DNA of 64,000 nucleotides from Acinetobacter sp. NIPH 298 (GTDB lineage Bacteria > Pseudomonadota > Gammaproteobacteria > Pseudomonadales > Moraxellaceae). The position numbers were made by a program, and so were the translations under genes. The stretch spans positions 90,943-154,942 of the forward strand of contig NZ_KB850053.1 in the NCBI RefSeq assembly GCF_000369505.1, written 5' to 3'. The stretch's first letter is position 1. Each line of letters starts with the position of its first letter. Under the pieces are notes generated by a model. It was not told the origin of the DNA and did not search any database. It saw only the letters and a program-made list of their open reading frames with translations. Below, piece by piece: positions 24,736 to 35,124 of the stretch.

Positions 24736-25743
24736 TTAACGGCTACGATAGGCAAAACGGTCATCCATACGGAGACTAGCTGGTGGCCAGTTCTCTAAAC
24801 GCATGCCGAGTTGTAAACCTTTCGATGCCAAAACATCTTTGATCTCAGTTAACGATTTTTTACCTAAGTTTGGAGTTTTTAACAACTCAACTTCAGTACG
24901 TTGAACAAGATCACCAATGTAGTAAATATTTTCTGCCTTCAAACAGTTAGCAGAACGAACAGTTAGCTCGAGATCATCTACTGGACGAAGCAAGATTGGG
25001 TCAACTTCTTCGCGAGGTTCTTGAGCCACAGGTGTTTGATCTTTCTGAAGATCAACAAAAATTGCAATTTGTTGTTGCAAGATTGTCGCCGCTTTGCGGA
25101 TTGCTTCTTCTGGATCAACAGTACCATTAGTTTCAAGATCGATCACTAGCTTATCAAGATCAGTACGTTGTTCTACACGAGCATTTTCAACTGTGTAAGA
25201 CACGCGCTTAATCGGGCTATAAGAAGCATCTAACTGTAAACGACCTACAGGACGTGTTTCGCCTTCAGGGAAACGAGAGTCAGATGTTTCATAACCACGA
25301 CCTTGAGAAACTTTAAGGCGCATTTTTAATGAACCAGAAGAACTCAAAGTACCAATTAAATGATCAGGGTTAACCACTTCAACATTATGAGGTAAACGAA
25401 GGTCAGCTGCTGTTACGTCACCTGCACCTTGTTTCTCTAATGTCAAATATGCTTCGTTTTGATCGAACAGCTTAATAGACAATCCTTTTAGGTTCAGCAA
25501 GAGCTCGACGATGTCCTGCTGCAAGCCTTCTAAAGTACTGTACTCGTGCTCGACGCCTTCTATTTCTACCTCTACCACAGCAGCGCCAGGCAGAGAAGAC
25601 AATAGAATGCGACGTAAAGCATTACCTAGAGTATGACCAAAGCCACGCTCTAAAGGTTCCAGAATCACTTTTGCCGAGGTCCCGCTCACCGCTTCGACCT
25701 TGATCGCTTGCGGAGTTAGAAACTCGTTTGCAGTACGCGTCAT
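24736..25743 (-). CDS. rpoA: RNA polymerase alpha subunit
   Basis: A 335-residue subunit that nucleates core polymerase assembly and contacts promoter UP elements and activators. The N-terminal dimerisation domain carries [21 protein letters not shown]. After an acidic and Pro-rich linker (about 237-255) the C-terminal DNA-binding domain has [12 protein letters not shown], with the Arg equivalent to E. coli R265, and [16 protein letters not shown]. It lies between rpsD and rplQ, as in other proteobacteria. Confidence 0.99.
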   Translation of the reverse strand: MTRTANEFLTPQAIKVEAVSGTSAKVILEPLERGFGHTLGNALRRILLSSLPGAAVVEVEIEGVEHEYSTLEGLQQDIVELLLNLKGLSIKLFDQNEAYLTLEKQGAGDVTAADLRLPHNVEVVNPDHLIGTLSSSGSLKMRLKVSQGRGYETSDSRFPEGETRPVGRLQLDASYSPIKRVSYTVENARVEQRTDLDKLVIDLETNGTVDPEEAIRKAATILQQQIAIFVDLQKDQTPVAQEPREEVDPILLRPVDDLELTVRSANCLKAENIYYIGDLVQRTEVELLKTPNLGKKSLTEIKDVLASKGLQLGMRLENWPPASLRMDDRFAYRSR

Positions 25744-25761
25744 TTATTGCTACCTCAAGGA

Positions 25762-26388
25762 TTATTTAGAATACAATTCTACAATCAAGCTTTCGTTGAT
25801 TTCAGCAGGTAAATCAGAACGATCTGGTGCAGCTTTGAACGTACCTTCCAACTTAGAATGATCAATTTCCATCCAAGCAGGTGTACCACGTTGAGCAGCT
25901 AATTCAATTGCATTTTTGATACGCAATTGTTGTTTAGCACCTTCATGTACCGCAATTACATCACCAGCTTTTACTTGAATAGACGCAATGTTTACACGAC
26001 GACCATTTAAAGTAATAGAACGGTGACTGACTAACTGACGAGCTTCTGAACGTGTAGAACCAAAACCCATGCGATAAACAACGTTATCAAGACGGCTTTC
26101 GAGCAATTTCAACAAGTTTTCACCTGTTGCGCCTTTCACACGAGCAGCTTCTTTATAGTAATTACTAAATTGACGTTCTAACACACCGTACATACGACGT
26201 ACTTTTTGTTTTTCACGTAATTGTAGTGAATACTCAGATTGCTTACCACCACGAGCCGCACCATGTTGACCAGGTGCTTTATTGTGCTTTTTGGTTTTAA
26301 CATCAAACGGTTTAACGCCTGATTTAAGTTGCAGGTCTGTCCCTTCGCGGCGAGAGAGTTTGCATTTTGGACCAATATAACGAGCCAT
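25762..26388 (-). CDS. rpsD: 30S ribosomal protein uS4
   Basis: A 208-residue primary 16S rRNA-binding and assembly protein. The N-terminus [19 protein letters not shown] and the S4 RNA-binding domain ([14 protein letters not shown] and [13 protein letters not shown]) are conserved. In E. coli S4 represses the alpha operon by binding its leader. The N-terminal region has only one Cys (C9), so it is the zinc-free form. Confidence 0.98.
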   Translation of the reverse strand: MARYIGPKCKLSRREGTDLQLKSGVKPFDVKTKKHNKAPGQHGAARGGKQSEYSLQLREKQKVRRMYGVLERQFSNYYKEAARVKGATGENLLKLLESRLDNVVYRMGFGSTRSEARQLVSHRSITLNGRRVNIASIQVKAGDVIAVHEGAKQQLRIKNAIELAAQRGTPAWMEIDHSKLEGTFKAAPDRSDLPAEINESLIVELYSK

Positions 26389-26400
26389 GAATGTTTCTCC

Positions 26401-26787
26401 TTACACGCGACGTTTTTTAGGTGGACGGCAACCGTTGTGAGGAATTGGCGTCACATCGGTAATGCTGTTAATTTTATAACCCACTGCGCCTAATGCACGA
26501 ACCGCAGACTCACGACCTGGACCAGGACCTTTTACAAGGACGTCTAGGTTTTTCAAACCGTAATCCAAAGCTGCTTTACCAGCAACTTCAGCAGCTACCT
26601 GAGCAGCAAACGGAGTTGATTTACGTGAACCACGGAAGCCTTGTCCACCAGAGGTAGCCCAAGCCAATGCATTACCTTGACGATCGGTAATCGTTACAAT
26701 GGTGTTATTAAAAGAAGCGTGAATGTGTGCAACACCTTCAGAGACGGTACGAGTGACCTTCTTGCGTGTGCGAGTATCTTTAGCCAT
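26401..26787 (-). CDS. rpsK: 30S ribosomal protein uS11
   Basis: A 128-residue small-subunit platform protein. It contains [37 protein letters not shown] and the C-terminal THR-like loop [15 protein letters not shown]. Gaps of 19 and 12 bases separate it from rpsM and rpsD. Confidence 0.98.
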
Positions 26788-26806
26788 CTTTTAGCTTCCA
26801 GAAATC

Positions 26807-27163
26807 TTACTTTTTAATCGGTTTGCGCGGACCTTTACGGGTACGTGCGTTAGTTTTGGTGCGTTGACCACGGACAGGCAAGCTGCGACGATGACGAAGA
26901 CCACGGTAGCAGCCTAAATCCATTAAACGTTTAATGTTCATGGAAATTTCGCGACGTAAATCACCTTCGGTTGGAACCTTAGCAACTTCTGCACGAATCG
27001 CATCAAGCTGTGCATCGTCCAACTCACGGATTTTTGTAGTTCCAGCAATACCAACAGCAGCTAAGATATTCTTAGCTGTATGGCGGCCGACACCAAAAAT
27101 ATACGTGAGGGAGATAACAGCATGCTTGTTATCCGGAATGTTTACACCGGCAATACGAGCCAT
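26807..27163 (-). CDS. rpsM: 30S ribosomal protein uS13
   Basis: A 118-residue head protein that contacts the P-site tRNA and the intersubunit bridge. It has [20 protein letters not shown], the helix-hairpin region [13 protein letters not shown], and the basic tail [20 protein letters not shown]. First gene of the alpha operon, with a ribosome site GGAG before the ATG. A 107-base leader separates it from rpmJ. Confidence 0.98.
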   Translation of the reverse strand: MARIAGVNIPDNKHAVISLTYIFGVGRHTAKNILAAVGIAGTTKIRELDDAQLDAIRAEVAKVPTEGDLRREISMNIKRLMDLGCYRGLRHRRSLPVRGQRTKTNARTRKGPRKPIKK

Positions 27164-27198
27164 TCACTTTTCTCCAAAAAGGCAGCAGAGATAATCAA

Positions 27199-27225
27199 CC
27201 GCCCCACAAAAATCTTGAGGGGCGG
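27199..27225 (-). promoter_or_regulatory. G-C hairpin in the alpha-operon leader
   Basis: A 7-bp G-C stem CCGCCCC/GGGGCGG with a 13-base loop lies 36 bases upstream of rpsM. In E. coli this interval carries the S4 autoregulatory pseudoknot; this hairpin is a candidate part of an equivalent element, but no pseudoknot was demonstrated here. Confidence 0.5.
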
Positions 27226-27255
27226 ATAATAACCTAATTAGCCTACTGAAATCAA
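27226..27255 (-). promoter_or_regulatory. candidate internal promoter of the alpha operon
   Basis: On the minus strand TTGATT (27250-27255) and TATTAT (27226-27231) are 18 bases apart. Its start point would fall inside the neighbouring hairpin, so promoter and hairpin would not both work in the same transcript. Confidence 0.4.
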
Positions 27256-27270
27256 CAGGTCTTAATTAAA

Positions 27271-27387
27271 TTAACCTTGACGCTGCTTATGACGAGGTTC
27301 TGCGCTACAAATTACGCGAATAACCCCATTACGACGGATAACTTTACAGCTACCACAAATTTTCTTTACAGAAGCTTGTACTTTCAT
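27271..27387 (-). CDS. rpmJ: 50S ribosomal protein bL36
   Basis: A 38-residue protein beginning [19 protein letters not shown] and ending EPRHKQRQG. The zinc-binding set (Cys in CGSC, a third Cys and a His) is intact, so this is the zinc-containing form. Too short for many gene finders. It follows secY after 20 bases and ends the spc operon. Confidence 0.97.
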
Positions 27388-27407
27388 GATGAAACCTCTA
27401 AGTGCGC

Positions 27408-28766
27408 TTATCCCTTCGGATGAGCAGTCGTTTTTCTCATTAACGTTTGATTGTCATATTGATGCGAAGTAAGGTGTGCTTGAAGTTGTGCCATGAAATC
27501 CATGACTACGACAACAACAATCAACAATGATGTCCCACCCAAATGGAATGGAATACCAAACGAACTTTGCAGAACCATTGGCATTAAACACACCACGGTA
27601 ATGTAAATTGCACCAATAAACGTCAAACGGTTAAGAATATGATCTAAATAACGAGCCGTTTGCTCACCTGGACGGATACCAGGCACATATGCTCCGCTAC
27701 GTTTTAGATTCTCTGAAACTTCTTTCGGACTAAAAACGAGTGCCGTATAGAAATAACAGAAGAAAATAATTAACCCGCCAAAGAGCATCAAATACAACGG
27801 CTGTCCAGGCGATAACACCAATGCCAAGTCTTGCAGACTACGTTTTACAATCCCTGCATTTGGATCAGCACTCCCTAACCATTGCCCCAAACTCGCTGGA
27901 AATAATAACAGTGAGCTTGCGAAAATCGCTGGAATAACACCCGCCATATTAATTTTTAATGGCAAATGCGTTTGCTGTGCAGCAAATACCCGACGACCTT
28001 GCTGTTTTTGAGCATAGTTCACTGGAATACGACGTTGTGCTTTTTCAATAAACACAATCGCAGCGAGAACTGCTAACGATAATAAACCGAAGACAGCTAA
28101 TCCGATTAAACTACCTTGACCATTCTGAACAGACGAGAACGACTGAATTACAAGATTTGGCAAACCAGCCACAATACCTGCAAAAATGATCATTGAGATA
28201 CCATTACCAACACCACGTTCGGTAATCTGTTCTCCCAACCACATCAAAAACATTGTTCCTGCAACAAGCGAAGTCACTGCTGGAACATAGAATGCCAAGC
28301 CTGATGTCAAAGTAATACCCTGACTAATCAAACCAGCACACATCCCTATACCCTGCACGAGTGCAAGAAATAAGGTGCCGTAACGCGTGTATTGATTGAT
28401 TTTACGTTTGCCTTGCTCGCCTTCTTTTTTCAAAGCTTCTAACGAAGGAACCACCGTAGACATCAACTGCACAATAATCGATGCAGAAATGTACGGCATA
28501 ATCCCTAACGCTAAAATTGACATGCGCTCCAATGCGCCACCAGAGAACATATTAAATAAGCCTAAGAAGGTACCTTCATTAGCCTTAAAAAAGCTCGCTA
28601 GTGCCACACTGTCAATGCCTGGCAACGGAATATGCGCTCCTAGTCGAAAGACCAACAACGCGCCAATCAAGAACATTAATCGACGAATAATTTCACGGTA
28701 TTTCACATGAAACGGTTGGCCTTTCATCATGTTAACATGACCTGAAGAACTAGGAGTCATAGACAC
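27408..28766 (-). CDS. secY: preprotein translocase subunit SecY
   Basis: A 452-residue channel protein of the SecYEG translocon with ten membrane helices. Family features include [13 protein letters not shown] in helix 1, the plug region with [26 protein letters not shown] (in part [17 protein letters not shown]), and the cytoplasmic loop ERRIPV-type segment [18 protein letters not shown]. Its gene lies in the spc operon between rplO and rpmJ, the canonical position. SecE and SecG are not encoded in this window. Confidence 0.98.
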
Positions 28767-28772
28767 TCGAGA

Positions 28773-29213
28773 TTACTCCTCGACCTTACCGCCAGCTGCT
28801 TCAACAGCAGCTTTAGCGCCTTTAGTCAACGTAACACCTTGTACAGTGAACGCGCGAGTGATTTCACCTGAAAGCACGATGCGAGCACGAATTTGGTCAC
28901 GACGAACTACATTCGCAGCTTTTAAAGTTTCAAGGCTAACTACATCACCTTCCACTTTATTCAACTCAGACAAACGTACTTCAGCAGTTTTCAAAGCAAT
29001 TTGGCTAGTGAAGCCGAATTTTGGCAAACGACGATAAAGTGCTGTTTGACCACCTTCAAAGCCTGGACGAGTACCACCGCTTTTACGTGATTTTTGACCT
29101 TTGACACCACGGCCACCAGTCTTACCAACGCCTGAACCAATACCACGGCCTAAACGACGGTTGTCACGCTTAGCACCTTCTGCTGGTGCAAGTTCATTTA
29201 AACGCAGAGTCAT
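28773..29213 (-). CDS. rplO: 50S ribosomal protein uL15
   Basis: A 146-residue large-subunit assembly protein. The Gly/Arg/Lys-rich N-terminal half ([18 protein letters not shown] and [15 protein letters not shown]) reaches into 23S rRNA, and the globular C-terminus ends in a [16 protein letters not shown] segment. It lies 3 bases after rpmD and 6 before secY. Confidence 0.98.
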   Translation of the reverse strand: MTLRLNELAPAEGAKRDNRRLGRGIGSGVGKTGGRGVKGQKSRKSGGTRPGFEGGQTALYRRLPKFGFTSQIALKTAEVRLSELNKVEGDVVSLETLKAANVVRRDQIRARIVLSGEITRAFTVQGVTLTKGAKAAVEAAGGKVEE

Positions 29214-29216
29214 GGC

Positions 29217-29393
29217 TTATTCCTCTACACTAACCATATAGTAAACTTTGTTGACCATACCACGGTTAGAAGGCGTATCTTGCACTTCTACAGTATGACC
29301 AATACGACGCAGACCTAAACCCTGTAGGCAAAGTTTATGATTTTTTAAACGATGCGAAGAAGATTTAGTCTGGGTAACTTTAATCGTTTTCAT
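29217..29393 (-). CDS. rpmD: 50S ribosomal protein uL30
   Basis: A 58-residue protein starting [16 protein letters not shown], with [20 protein letters not shown] and MVNKVYYMV, the uL30 signature. It lies 6 bases after rpsE and 3 bases before rplO. Its shortness explains why it can be missed by length filters. Confidence 0.97.
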   Translation of the reverse strand: MKTIKVTQTKSSSHRLKNHKLCLQGLGLRRIGHTVEVQDTPSNRGMVNKVYYMVSVEE

Positions 29394-29399
29394 GATTGA

Positions 29400-29897
29400 T
29401 TACCCTTGAATTTCTTCTACTGATTTACCACGTTTCGCAGCGACTTTCTCAGGAGAAGTCATATCACGCAAACCTTTGAAAGTCGCGTTTACTACGTTAG
29501 CAGCATTAGTAGAACCGTAACATTTAGCAAGTACGTTATGTACACCAGCAGCTTCAAGAACAGCACGCATCGCGCCACCAGCAATTACGCCAGTACCTTC
29601 AGAAGCAGGCTGCATGTATACACGGCTTGCACCATGACGAGCATTCACAGGGTGCTGTAAAGTAGTCCCCGCAAGGTCTACAGTAATCATGTTGCGACGA
29701 GCAGCTTCAAGTGCTTTAGAGATAGCAGCTGGAACTTCACGTGCTTTACCACGACCAAAACCTACGCGCCCATTACCATCACCCACAACAGTTAATGCTG
29801 TGAAAGAGAAGATACGACCACCCTTAACAACTTTGGCTACACGATCAACGGCAACCAGCTTTTCAACGAGACCTTCGTTTTGTTCAACTTTCGCCAT
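29400..29897 (-). CDS. rpsE: 30S ribosomal protein uS5
   Basis: A 165-residue protein important for decoding accuracy and mRNA helicase activity at the entry tunnel. The double-stranded-RNA-binding-like N-terminal domain has [20 protein letters not shown], followed by [21 protein letters not shown]. Spacing to rplR is 2 bases. No known spectinomycin or ram substitution was assessed. Confidence 0.98.
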
Positions 29898-29899
29898 GA

Positions 29900-30250
29900 T
29901 TAGAACTCCAAGCCGCCTTCACGAGCAGCATCAGCCAAGGCTTTGATACGACCATGATATTTAAAACCAGAACGGTCAAATGCAACTTTAGTAACGCCAG
30001 CTGCTTTAGCACGTTCTGCGATTAAAGCACCAACCTTAGTTGCTGCATCGATATTACCAGTCGCACCACTACGCAAAGATGCATCCAAAGTTGAAGCTTG
30101 CGCTAAAACTTTTCCACCATCTGCTGAAATAACTTGAGCATAGATGTGACGCGGAGTGCGGTTTACACACAAACGAGTCGCACCCAATGCACGAATGTGC
30201 AAGCGTGTGCTTTTCGCACGACGCAAACGGGTTTGTTTCTTTTCGTTCAT
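29900..30250 (-). CDS. rplR: 50S ribosomal protein uL18
   Basis: A 116-residue 5S-rRNA-binding protein. The basic N-terminus ([17 protein letters not shown]) and the end [27 protein letters not shown], seen here as [19 protein letters not shown], are the family pattern. Gap of 14 bases from rplF. Confidence 0.98.
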   Translation of the reverse strand: MNEKKQTRLRRAKSTRLHIRALGATRLCVNRTPRHIYAQVISADGGKVLAQASTLDASLRSGATGNIDAATKVGALIAERAKAAGVTKVAFDRSGFKYHGRIKALADAAREGGLEF

Positions 30251-30264
30251 AAGAACCTCGCGCC

Positions 30265-30798
30265 TTATTTCTTCTTAGCTTCTTTACGAAGAATAACTTC
30301 ATCCGAATAACGAACACCTTTACCTTTATATGGTTCAGGAGAACGGTATGCACGGATTTCCGCCGCCACTTGACCTAACAACTGCTTGTTTGCTGATTTC
30401 AATACGATTTCAGTTGCAGTTGGAGTTTCCGCTGTTACACCTTCAGGTAAAGCGTAGTCAATCGGGTGTGAGTAACCAAGGTTAAGGTTTACAACAGTAC
30501 CTTTAACCGCAGCTTTATAACCAACACCAACAAGCTGTAACTTACGTTCGAAGCCTTCACTAACACCTTTTACAAGGTTGTTCAATACAGCGCGAGCAGT
30601 ACCAGCTTGCATCCAAGCGTCTTTCGACTCTTTAGCCGGAGCAAGTTGAAGATTACCTTCTTCCTGTTTTAGCTCGACCAGCGCATGCAGGTTGAAAGAC
30701 AATGTACCTTTGCTGCCTTTCACTTCGACCTGCCGGCCGTTCTGAGTAACTGTTACACCATTCGGCACAGTTACTGGGGCTTTAGCCACACGAGACAT
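30265..30798 (-). CDS. rplF: 50S ribosomal protein uL6
   Basis: A 177-residue two-domain protein near the sarcin-ricin loop. It starts [15 protein letters not shown] and ends with [20 protein letters not shown], the conserved RNA-contacting motif. It lies between rpsH and rplR with short gaps. Confidence 0.98.
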   Translation of the reverse strand: MSRVAKAPVTVPNGVTVTQNGRQVEVKGSKGTLSFNLHALVELKQEEGNLQLAPAKESKDAWMQAGTARAVLNNLVKGVSEGFERKLQLVGVGYKAAVKGTVVNLNLGYSHPIDYALPEGVTAETPTATEIVLKSANKQLLGQVAAEIRAYRSPEPYKGKGVRYSDEVILRKEAKKK

Positions 30799-30811
30799 GA
30801 GGAATCACCTA

Positions 30812-31207
30812 TTAAGAAACAAAAGCAATAACTTCACCACCAACGCCTGCAGCACGTGCAGCGCGATCAGTCATGATGCCTTTGCTTGTAGAAACAATTG
30901 CAATACCCAAACCTTGCTTAACGCTCGGTAGTTTATCTTTACCACGGTATTGGCGTAGGCCTGGACGGCTTACACGTTTAACCGTTTCGATAACTGGTTT
31001 GCCTTCGAAATATTTTAACGTAATTGTCAAAGTAGATTTAATCTCTTCTTGAGCAACTTCTACATTTGAAATATAACCTTCTTGTTGAAGTACGTTTGCA
31101 ATAGCAACCTTCAACTTAGAAGAAGGCATAGAAACAGTTTGTTTCTTTGCCATTTGTGCGTTACGAACACGGGTTAGCATGTCGGCAACGGTATCTTGCA
31201 TACTCAT
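30812..31207 (-). CDS. rpsH: 30S ribosomal protein uS8
   Basis: A 131-residue primary 16S rRNA binder. The N-terminal [20 protein letters not shown] and the C-terminal [20 protein letters not shown] are diagnostic. In E. coli S8 represses the spc operon by binding near the start of rplE; whether that site is conserved here was not resolved. Confidence 0.98.
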   Translation of the reverse strand: MSMQDTVADMLTRVRNAQMAKKQTVSMPSSKLKVAIANVLQQEGYISNVEVAQEEIKSTLTITLKYFEGKPVIETVKRVSRPGLRQYRGKDKLPSVKQGLGIAIVSTSKGIMTDRAARAAGVGGEVIAFVS

Positions 31208-31218
31208 TTAGTCGCTCC

Positions 31219-31524
31219 TTACCAGCTTGCCTTAACAACGCCCGGTACATCACCTTGCATTACTGTTTCACGTAATTTGTTACGGCCTAAACCGAACTTA
31301 CGGAAGTAACCATGAGGACGACCAGTTAAACCACAGCGGTTACGAAGACGCACTGGAGATGCATTACGTGGCAATGCCTGTAACTTTAACATCGCATTGA
31401 AACGTTCTTCCTCACTTGCATTTACATTTGCAATCGTTGCTTTTAATTCAGCACGTTTTGCAGCGTATTTAGCAACTGTCTGTTCGCGTTTCAATTCGCG
31501 ATTAATCATACCTTTCTTAGCCAT
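31219..31524 (-). CDS. rpsN: 30S ribosomal protein uS14, zinc-free form
   Basis: A 101-residue protein of the long, zinc-independent class. The central region has a single Cys ([20 protein letters not shown]) and no CxxC pairs. It starts [14 protein letters not shown]. It lies between rplE and rpsH. Confidence 0.98.
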   Translation of the reverse strand: MAKKGMINRELKREQTVAKYAAKRAELKATIANVNASEEERFNAMLKLQALPRNASPVRLRNRCGLTGRPHGYFRKFGLGRNKLRETVMQGDVPGVVKASW

Positions 31525-31533
31525 ATCGACCTC

Positions 31534-32070
31534 TTATTTGAACGGGAAGCCGAATGCACGCATAAGCGCACGGCCTTCGTCATCGCTACGAGCAGTGGTC
31601 GTAATCGTGATGTCTAAACCACGGATACGATCAATTTTGTCAAAATCGATTTCAGGGAAAACGATTTGCTCTTTTAAACCCATAGAGTAGTTACCACGAC
31701 CATCAAATGATTTCGCTGAGAAACCACGGAAGTCACGGATACGAGGGATTGCGATAGAGATCAAACGATCCAAGAATTCGTACATTTGGTCGCCACGTAA
31801 AGTAACTTTACAACCAATTGGCCAACCATCACGGATTTTGAAACCAGCAATCGATTTACGAGCAAGCGTCACAACTGGTTTTTGACCAGCAATGAGTTGC
31901 ATATCAGCAACAGCACCATCTAATAATTTCTTATCAGTTGCAGCTGCGCCTACACCCATGTTAAGGGTGATTTTTGTGATGCGAGGAATTTCCATCACAT
32001 TCTTAATGCCAAGTTCTTCTAGTAACTTTGCTTTAAGTTCGTCATTGTAACGTGCTTTAAGTCTGGCCAT
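31534..32070 (-). CDS. rplE: 50S ribosomal protein uL5
   Basis: A 178-residue 5S-rRNA and P-site tRNA-contacting protein. It contains [36 protein letters not shown] and the C-terminal [15 protein letters not shown]. Gaps are 15 bases after rplX and 9 before rpsN. Confidence 0.98.
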   Translation of the reverse strand: MARLKARYNDELKAKLLEELGIKNVMEIPRITKITLNMGVGAAATDKKLLDGAVADMQLIAGQKPVVTLARKSIAGFKIRDGWPIGCKVTLRGDQMYEFLDRLISIAIPRIRDFRGFSAKSFDGRGNYSMGLKEQIVFPEIDFDKIDRIRGLDITITTTARSDDEGRALMRAFGFPFK

Positions 32071-32085
32071 TGCCTTTTCAACCTA

Positions 32086-32403
32086 TTACTTCGCTGTCGC
32101 CACTGATTCACCATTTGATTTGAATACACGAGTTTTCGCGCCATCAATCACTTGGTAACCAACACGGTCAGCCTTTTGGGTTGTAGCATTAAAAACTGCC
32201 ACGTTTGAAATATGAAGCGAAGCTTCCTGAGTAACAATACCGCCTTCGGCGCCAGTTACACGGTTTGGCTTCTGATGCTTCTTCACTAAGTTAAGGCCTT
32301 CAACCTTAACTCGATCTTCAGAAACAGACAAAACGATACCTTGTTTGCCTTTCTCTTTACCTGCGATCACAATTACTTGATCGCCTTTTTTAATCTTAGC
32401 CAT
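32086..32403 (-). CDS. rplX: 50S ribosomal protein uL24
   Basis: A 105-residue assembly initiator. The KOW motif ([20 protein letters not shown]) is at the N-terminus, followed by [12 protein letters not shown]. It lies 9 bases after rplN. Confidence 0.98.
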   Translation of the reverse strand: MAKIKKGDQVIVIAGKEKGKQGIVLSVSEDRVKVEGLNLVKKHQKPNRVTGAEGGIVTQEASLHISNVAVFNATTQKADRVGYQVIDGAKTRVFKSNGESVATAK

Positions 32404-32412
32404 GATTGCCTC

Positions 32413-32781
32413 TTATAGAACTTCAGGAGCCAATGAAATGATTTTCATGAACTGTTCAGTACGAAGTTCACGAGTCACCGGTCCGAAGATACGAGTAGCA
32501 ATCGGAGCTTTATTGTTGTTCAAAATAACAGCAGCGTTATCATCAAAACGGATCACAGATCCATCTGGACGACGAATGCCGAACTTTGTACGAACAACTA
32601 CAGCATTCATTACGTCACCTTTTTTAACACGTGCGCGTGGAATTGCTTCTTTTACAGTAACTTTAATAATGTCGCCAACAGAAGCATAACGACGATGTGA
32701 ACCACCTAGTACTTTGATACATTGTACGCGGCGTGCACCACTGTTGTCTGCTACGTCGAGCATACTTTCGGTTTGAATCAT
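32413..32781 (-). CDS. rplN: 50S ribosomal protein uL14
   Basis: A 122-residue protein at the subunit interface. I start at the ATG at 32781, which gives [19 protein letters not shown], the universal N-terminus; the frame is open 11 codons further upstream without homology. First gene of the spc operon, separated from rpsQ by 92 bases that contain a weak promoter candidate. Confidence 0.98.
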   Translation of the reverse strand: MIQTESMLDVADNSGARRVQCIKVLGGSHRRYASVGDIIKVTVKEAIPRARVKKGDVMNAVVVRTKFGIRRPDGSVIRFDDNAAVILNNNKAPIATRIFGPVTRELRTEQFMKIISLAPEVL

Positions 32782-32831
32782 TGCCCTACTCCAAAACCGA
32801 GCATCACCGGTCACAATTTCGAAAGGCTCAA

Positions 32832-32860
32832 AGAGTACTCGAAATCGCCCGATGATGCAA
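32832..32860 (-). promoter_or_regulatory. weak candidate spc-operon promoter
   Basis: On the minus strand TTGCAT (32855-32860) is followed after 17 bases by TACTCT (32832-32837), 50 bases before rplN. The -10 matches only three consensus positions, so read-through from the S10 promoter may be the main source. Confidence 0.3.
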
Positions 32861-32873
32861 CAAGAACGTCTAA

Positions 32874-33131
32874 TTACTCAGCAGCTGCTTCAACGACTTC
32901 CACTAAAGCCCAAGCTTTAGTTTTAGAAATTGGGCGGCTTTCTTTAATGGTCACTAGGTCGCCAGTTTTAGCAACGTTGTTCTCATCATGAGCGTGTAAT
33001 TTAGTTGAACGGCGGATTGATTTGCCATACAACGGGTGTTGAACGCGGCGTTCAATAAGCACAACAATAGACTTGTCCATTTTGTCGCTTACGACTTTGC
33101 CGGTTAACGTGCGGACTGTTTTTTCATTCAT
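32874..33131 (-). CDS. rpsQ: 30S ribosomal protein uS17
   Basis: An 85-residue primary 16S rRNA binder with an OB fold. It contains [18 protein letters not shown] and [19 protein letters not shown]. Its ATG overlaps the rpmC stop by 4 bases, implying translational coupling. Last gene of the S10 operon. Confidence 0.98.
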   Translation of the reverse strand: MNEKTVRTLTGKVVSDKMDKSIVVLIERRVQHPLYGKSIRRSTKLHAHDENNVAKTGDLVTIKESRPISKTKAWALVEVVEAAAE

Positions 33132-33325
33132 TGTCCGTTCCCCTGTTTTTCGGTAAGGAGTGTCTTGATACGAGCAATAGTTTTACGAGCAATTTGCACT
33201 TCGTGCGATTTACCCAATTGACCAGTTGCTTTCGCCATACGAAGACGGAATTGGTTAAGCTGTTGCTCATCAAGCAAAGCTTTCAACTCTTCTACCGATT
33301 TTTCACGTAGATCTTTAGTTTTCAT
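33128..33325 (-). CDS. rpmC: 50S ribosomal protein uL29
   Basis: A 65-residue two-helix protein at the tunnel exit, where chaperones and SRP dock. It starts [18 protein letters not shown] and has [14 protein letters not shown]. It overlaps rplP by 1 base and rpsQ by 4 bases. Confidence 0.98.
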   Translation of the reverse strand: MKTKDLREKSVEELKALLDEQQLNQFRLRMAKATGQLGKSHEVQIARKTIARIKTLLTEKQGNGQ

Positions 33326-33738
33326 TACATTACCGTCCGAGTCACGATAGTGGTTTTAAACGGAAGTTTAGCTGCAGCCAAAGCAAATGCTTCGCGCGCT
33401 AACTCTTCGCTAACACCTTCAATTTCGTACAGGATCTTACCTGGTTGAATCTGACAAACCCAGTATTCCACACTACCCTTACCTTTACCCATACGAACTT
33501 CTAATGGTTTTTCAGTAATTGGTTTGTCCGGGAATACACGGATGAAGATTTTACCACCACGTTTAATACGACGGCTAATGGTACGACGCGCAGCTTCAAT
33601 TTGACGCGCAGTCATACGACCACGTTCAGTTGCTTTAATTGCGATCGAACCAAATGATACTGTACTACCACGATGCGCTAGACCAGTATTACGGCCTTTG
33701 TGCACTTTACGGAATTTGGTACGTTTAGGTTGCAACAT
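33325..33738 (-). CDS. rplP: 50S ribosomal protein uL16
   Basis: A 137-residue protein that organises the A-site tRNA region. Conserved segments are [38 protein letters not shown] (in part [19 protein letters not shown]) and [13 protein letters not shown]. The Arg that E. coli YcfD hydroxylates would lie in the last of these. It lies 3 bases after rpsC. Confidence 0.98.
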   Translation of the reverse strand: MLQPKRTKFRKVHKGRNTGLAHRGSTVSFGSIAIKATERGRMTARQIEAARRTISRRIKRGGKIFIRVFPDKPITEKPLEVRMGKGKGSVEYWVCQIQPGKILYEIEGVSEELAREAFALAAAKLPFKTTIVTRTVM

Positions 33739-33741
33739 GGA

Positions 33742-34494
33742 TTATTCTCCCTTGTCAGCAGCACGGTCACCGCGACGACCACGACGCTCTTGACCTTCAC
33801 CACGACCACGACCACGTTTAGCTGGACGATCTTCAGCAGGAGCAGGGTTCATGACTTGTTTCATGCCACCTAAGATCTCGCCACGGAAAATCCAAACTTT
33901 AACACCAATCGTACCGTAAGTTGTTTCAGCACGTACAGTTGCGTAGTCGATGTCTGCACGAAGTGTATGCAAAGGTACACGACCTTCACGATACCATTCA
34001 GTACGAGCAATCTCTGCACCACCTAAACGACCAGAAACTTCAACTTTGATACCTTTAGCGCCAGCACGCATTGTGTTTTGTACCGCACGCTTCATAGCAC
34101 GACGGAACATCACACGCTTCTCTAATTGTGAAGCAATTGCTTCAGCAACTAAACGCGCGTCCAAGTCTGGGCGATCAATTTCATTGATGCTTACTTGAGC
34201 TGGAACACCCATAATAGTGGTGAGTTCGCGCTGTAATTTCTCGATATCTTCGCCTTTTTTACCGATTACGATACCTGGACGAGCAGTGCTAATAGTTACT
34301 TTAGCAGCGCCAGTAGGACGTTCGATAAGAATATTACTAATCATCGCATTCTTAAGTTTTTTATTTAAAAACTCACGAACTTGAAGATCTTTAAGTAAAT
34401 ATTCAGCGTATTGTTTCGGACTCGCATACCAGTTAGCGTTATGGCGTTTCACAACACCCAGGCGGATACCGATTGGATGAACCTTCTGACCCAT
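33742..34494 (-). CDS. rpsC: 30S ribosomal protein uS3 with an Arg/Gly-rich tail
   Basis: A 250-residue protein lining the mRNA entry tunnel. The KH domain has the GxxG-type loop in [15 protein letters not shown], and the C-terminal domain has [16 protein letters not shown] [19 protein letters not shown]. It is about 17 residues longer than E. coli S3 (233). The extra C-terminus is highly basic and rich in Arg and Gly ([20 protein letters not shown]). Such tails occur in other Moraxellaceae as far as I know, but I could not check. Confidence 0.97.
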   Translation of the reverse strand: MGQKVHPIGIRLGVVKRHNANWYASPKQYAEYLLKDLQVREFLNKKLKNAMISNILIERPTGAAKVTISTARPGIVIGKKGEDIEKLQRELTTIMGVPAQVSINEIDRPDLDARLVAEAIASQLEKRVMFRRAMKRAVQNTMRAGAKGIKVEVSGRLGGAEIARTEWYREGRVPLHTLRADIDYATVRAETTYGTIGVKVWIFRGEILGGMKQVMNPAPAEDRPAKRGRGRGEGQERRGRRGDRAADKGE

Positions 34495-34495
34495 A

Positions 34496-34828
34496 TCAAA
34501 CCCCTACCTTAACGGTGATGTGACAAGTACGCTTAGTAATACGATCTGCACGGCCTTTAGCACGTGGCATGATACGCTTAAGGCTTACACCTTCATCAAC
34601 GTAAATCGTAGTTACTTTAAGGTCATCAACATCTAAGCTGTTATTGTGTTCAGCATTCGCGATCGCAGATTCAAGTGCTTTTTTAACAAGCACAGCCGCT
34701 TTCTTGTTGCTGAAATTTAGAATATCTAGCGCGCGCGCGATCGATTTACCACGGATCAAATCAGCAACTAAACGTGCTTTCTGTGCCGAGATAGCGGCAC
34801 CGCGTAATTTTGCAGTTACTTCCATCAT
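34496..34828 (-). CDS. rplV: 50S ribosomal protein uL22
   Basis: A 110-residue protein whose long hairpin lines the exit tunnel near the macrolide site. It starts [20 protein letters not shown]; a second ATG directly follows and could be used instead. The hairpin tip region [18 protein letters not shown] is intact, with no deletion of the kind linked to macrolide resistance. Confidence 0.97.
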   Translation of the reverse strand: MMEVTAKLRGAAISAQKARLVADLIRGKSIARALDILNFSNKKAAVLVKKALESAIANAEHNNSLDVDDLKVTTIYVDEGVSLKRIMPRAKGRADRITKRTCHITVKVGV

Positions 34829-34836
34829 AGCACCTA

Positions 34837-35112
34837 TTAACGTTTAGACTTCTTATCAACACCGTGACCACGATAGGTACGAGTTGGCGCGAATTCACCG
34901 AGTTTATGACCAACCATATGCTCAGAAATAATTACTGGAACATGGTTACGACCATTGTGAACAGAAATTGTTAAACCAACAAAGTCTGGTAGGATCATTG
35001 AACGACGTGACCAAGTTTTGATCGGCTTACGGTTGTTAGCAGCAATAGCAGCTTCAACTTTAGCGAACAAATGTGCGTCGACGAATGGACCTTTTTTTAA
35101 TGAACGAGGCAT
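34837..35112 (-). CDS. rpsS: 30S ribosomal protein uS19
   Basis: A 91-residue head protein in contact with uS13. It starts [15 protein letters not shown] and has [17 protein letters not shown], both universal. It lies 12 bases after rplB. Confidence 0.98.
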   Translation of the reverse strand: MPRSLKKGPFVDAHLFAKVEAAIAANNRKPIKTWSRRSMILPDFVGLTISVHNGRNHVPVIISEHMVGHKLGEFAPTRTYRGHGVDKKSKR

Positions 35113-35124
35113 TATTCAGATTCC

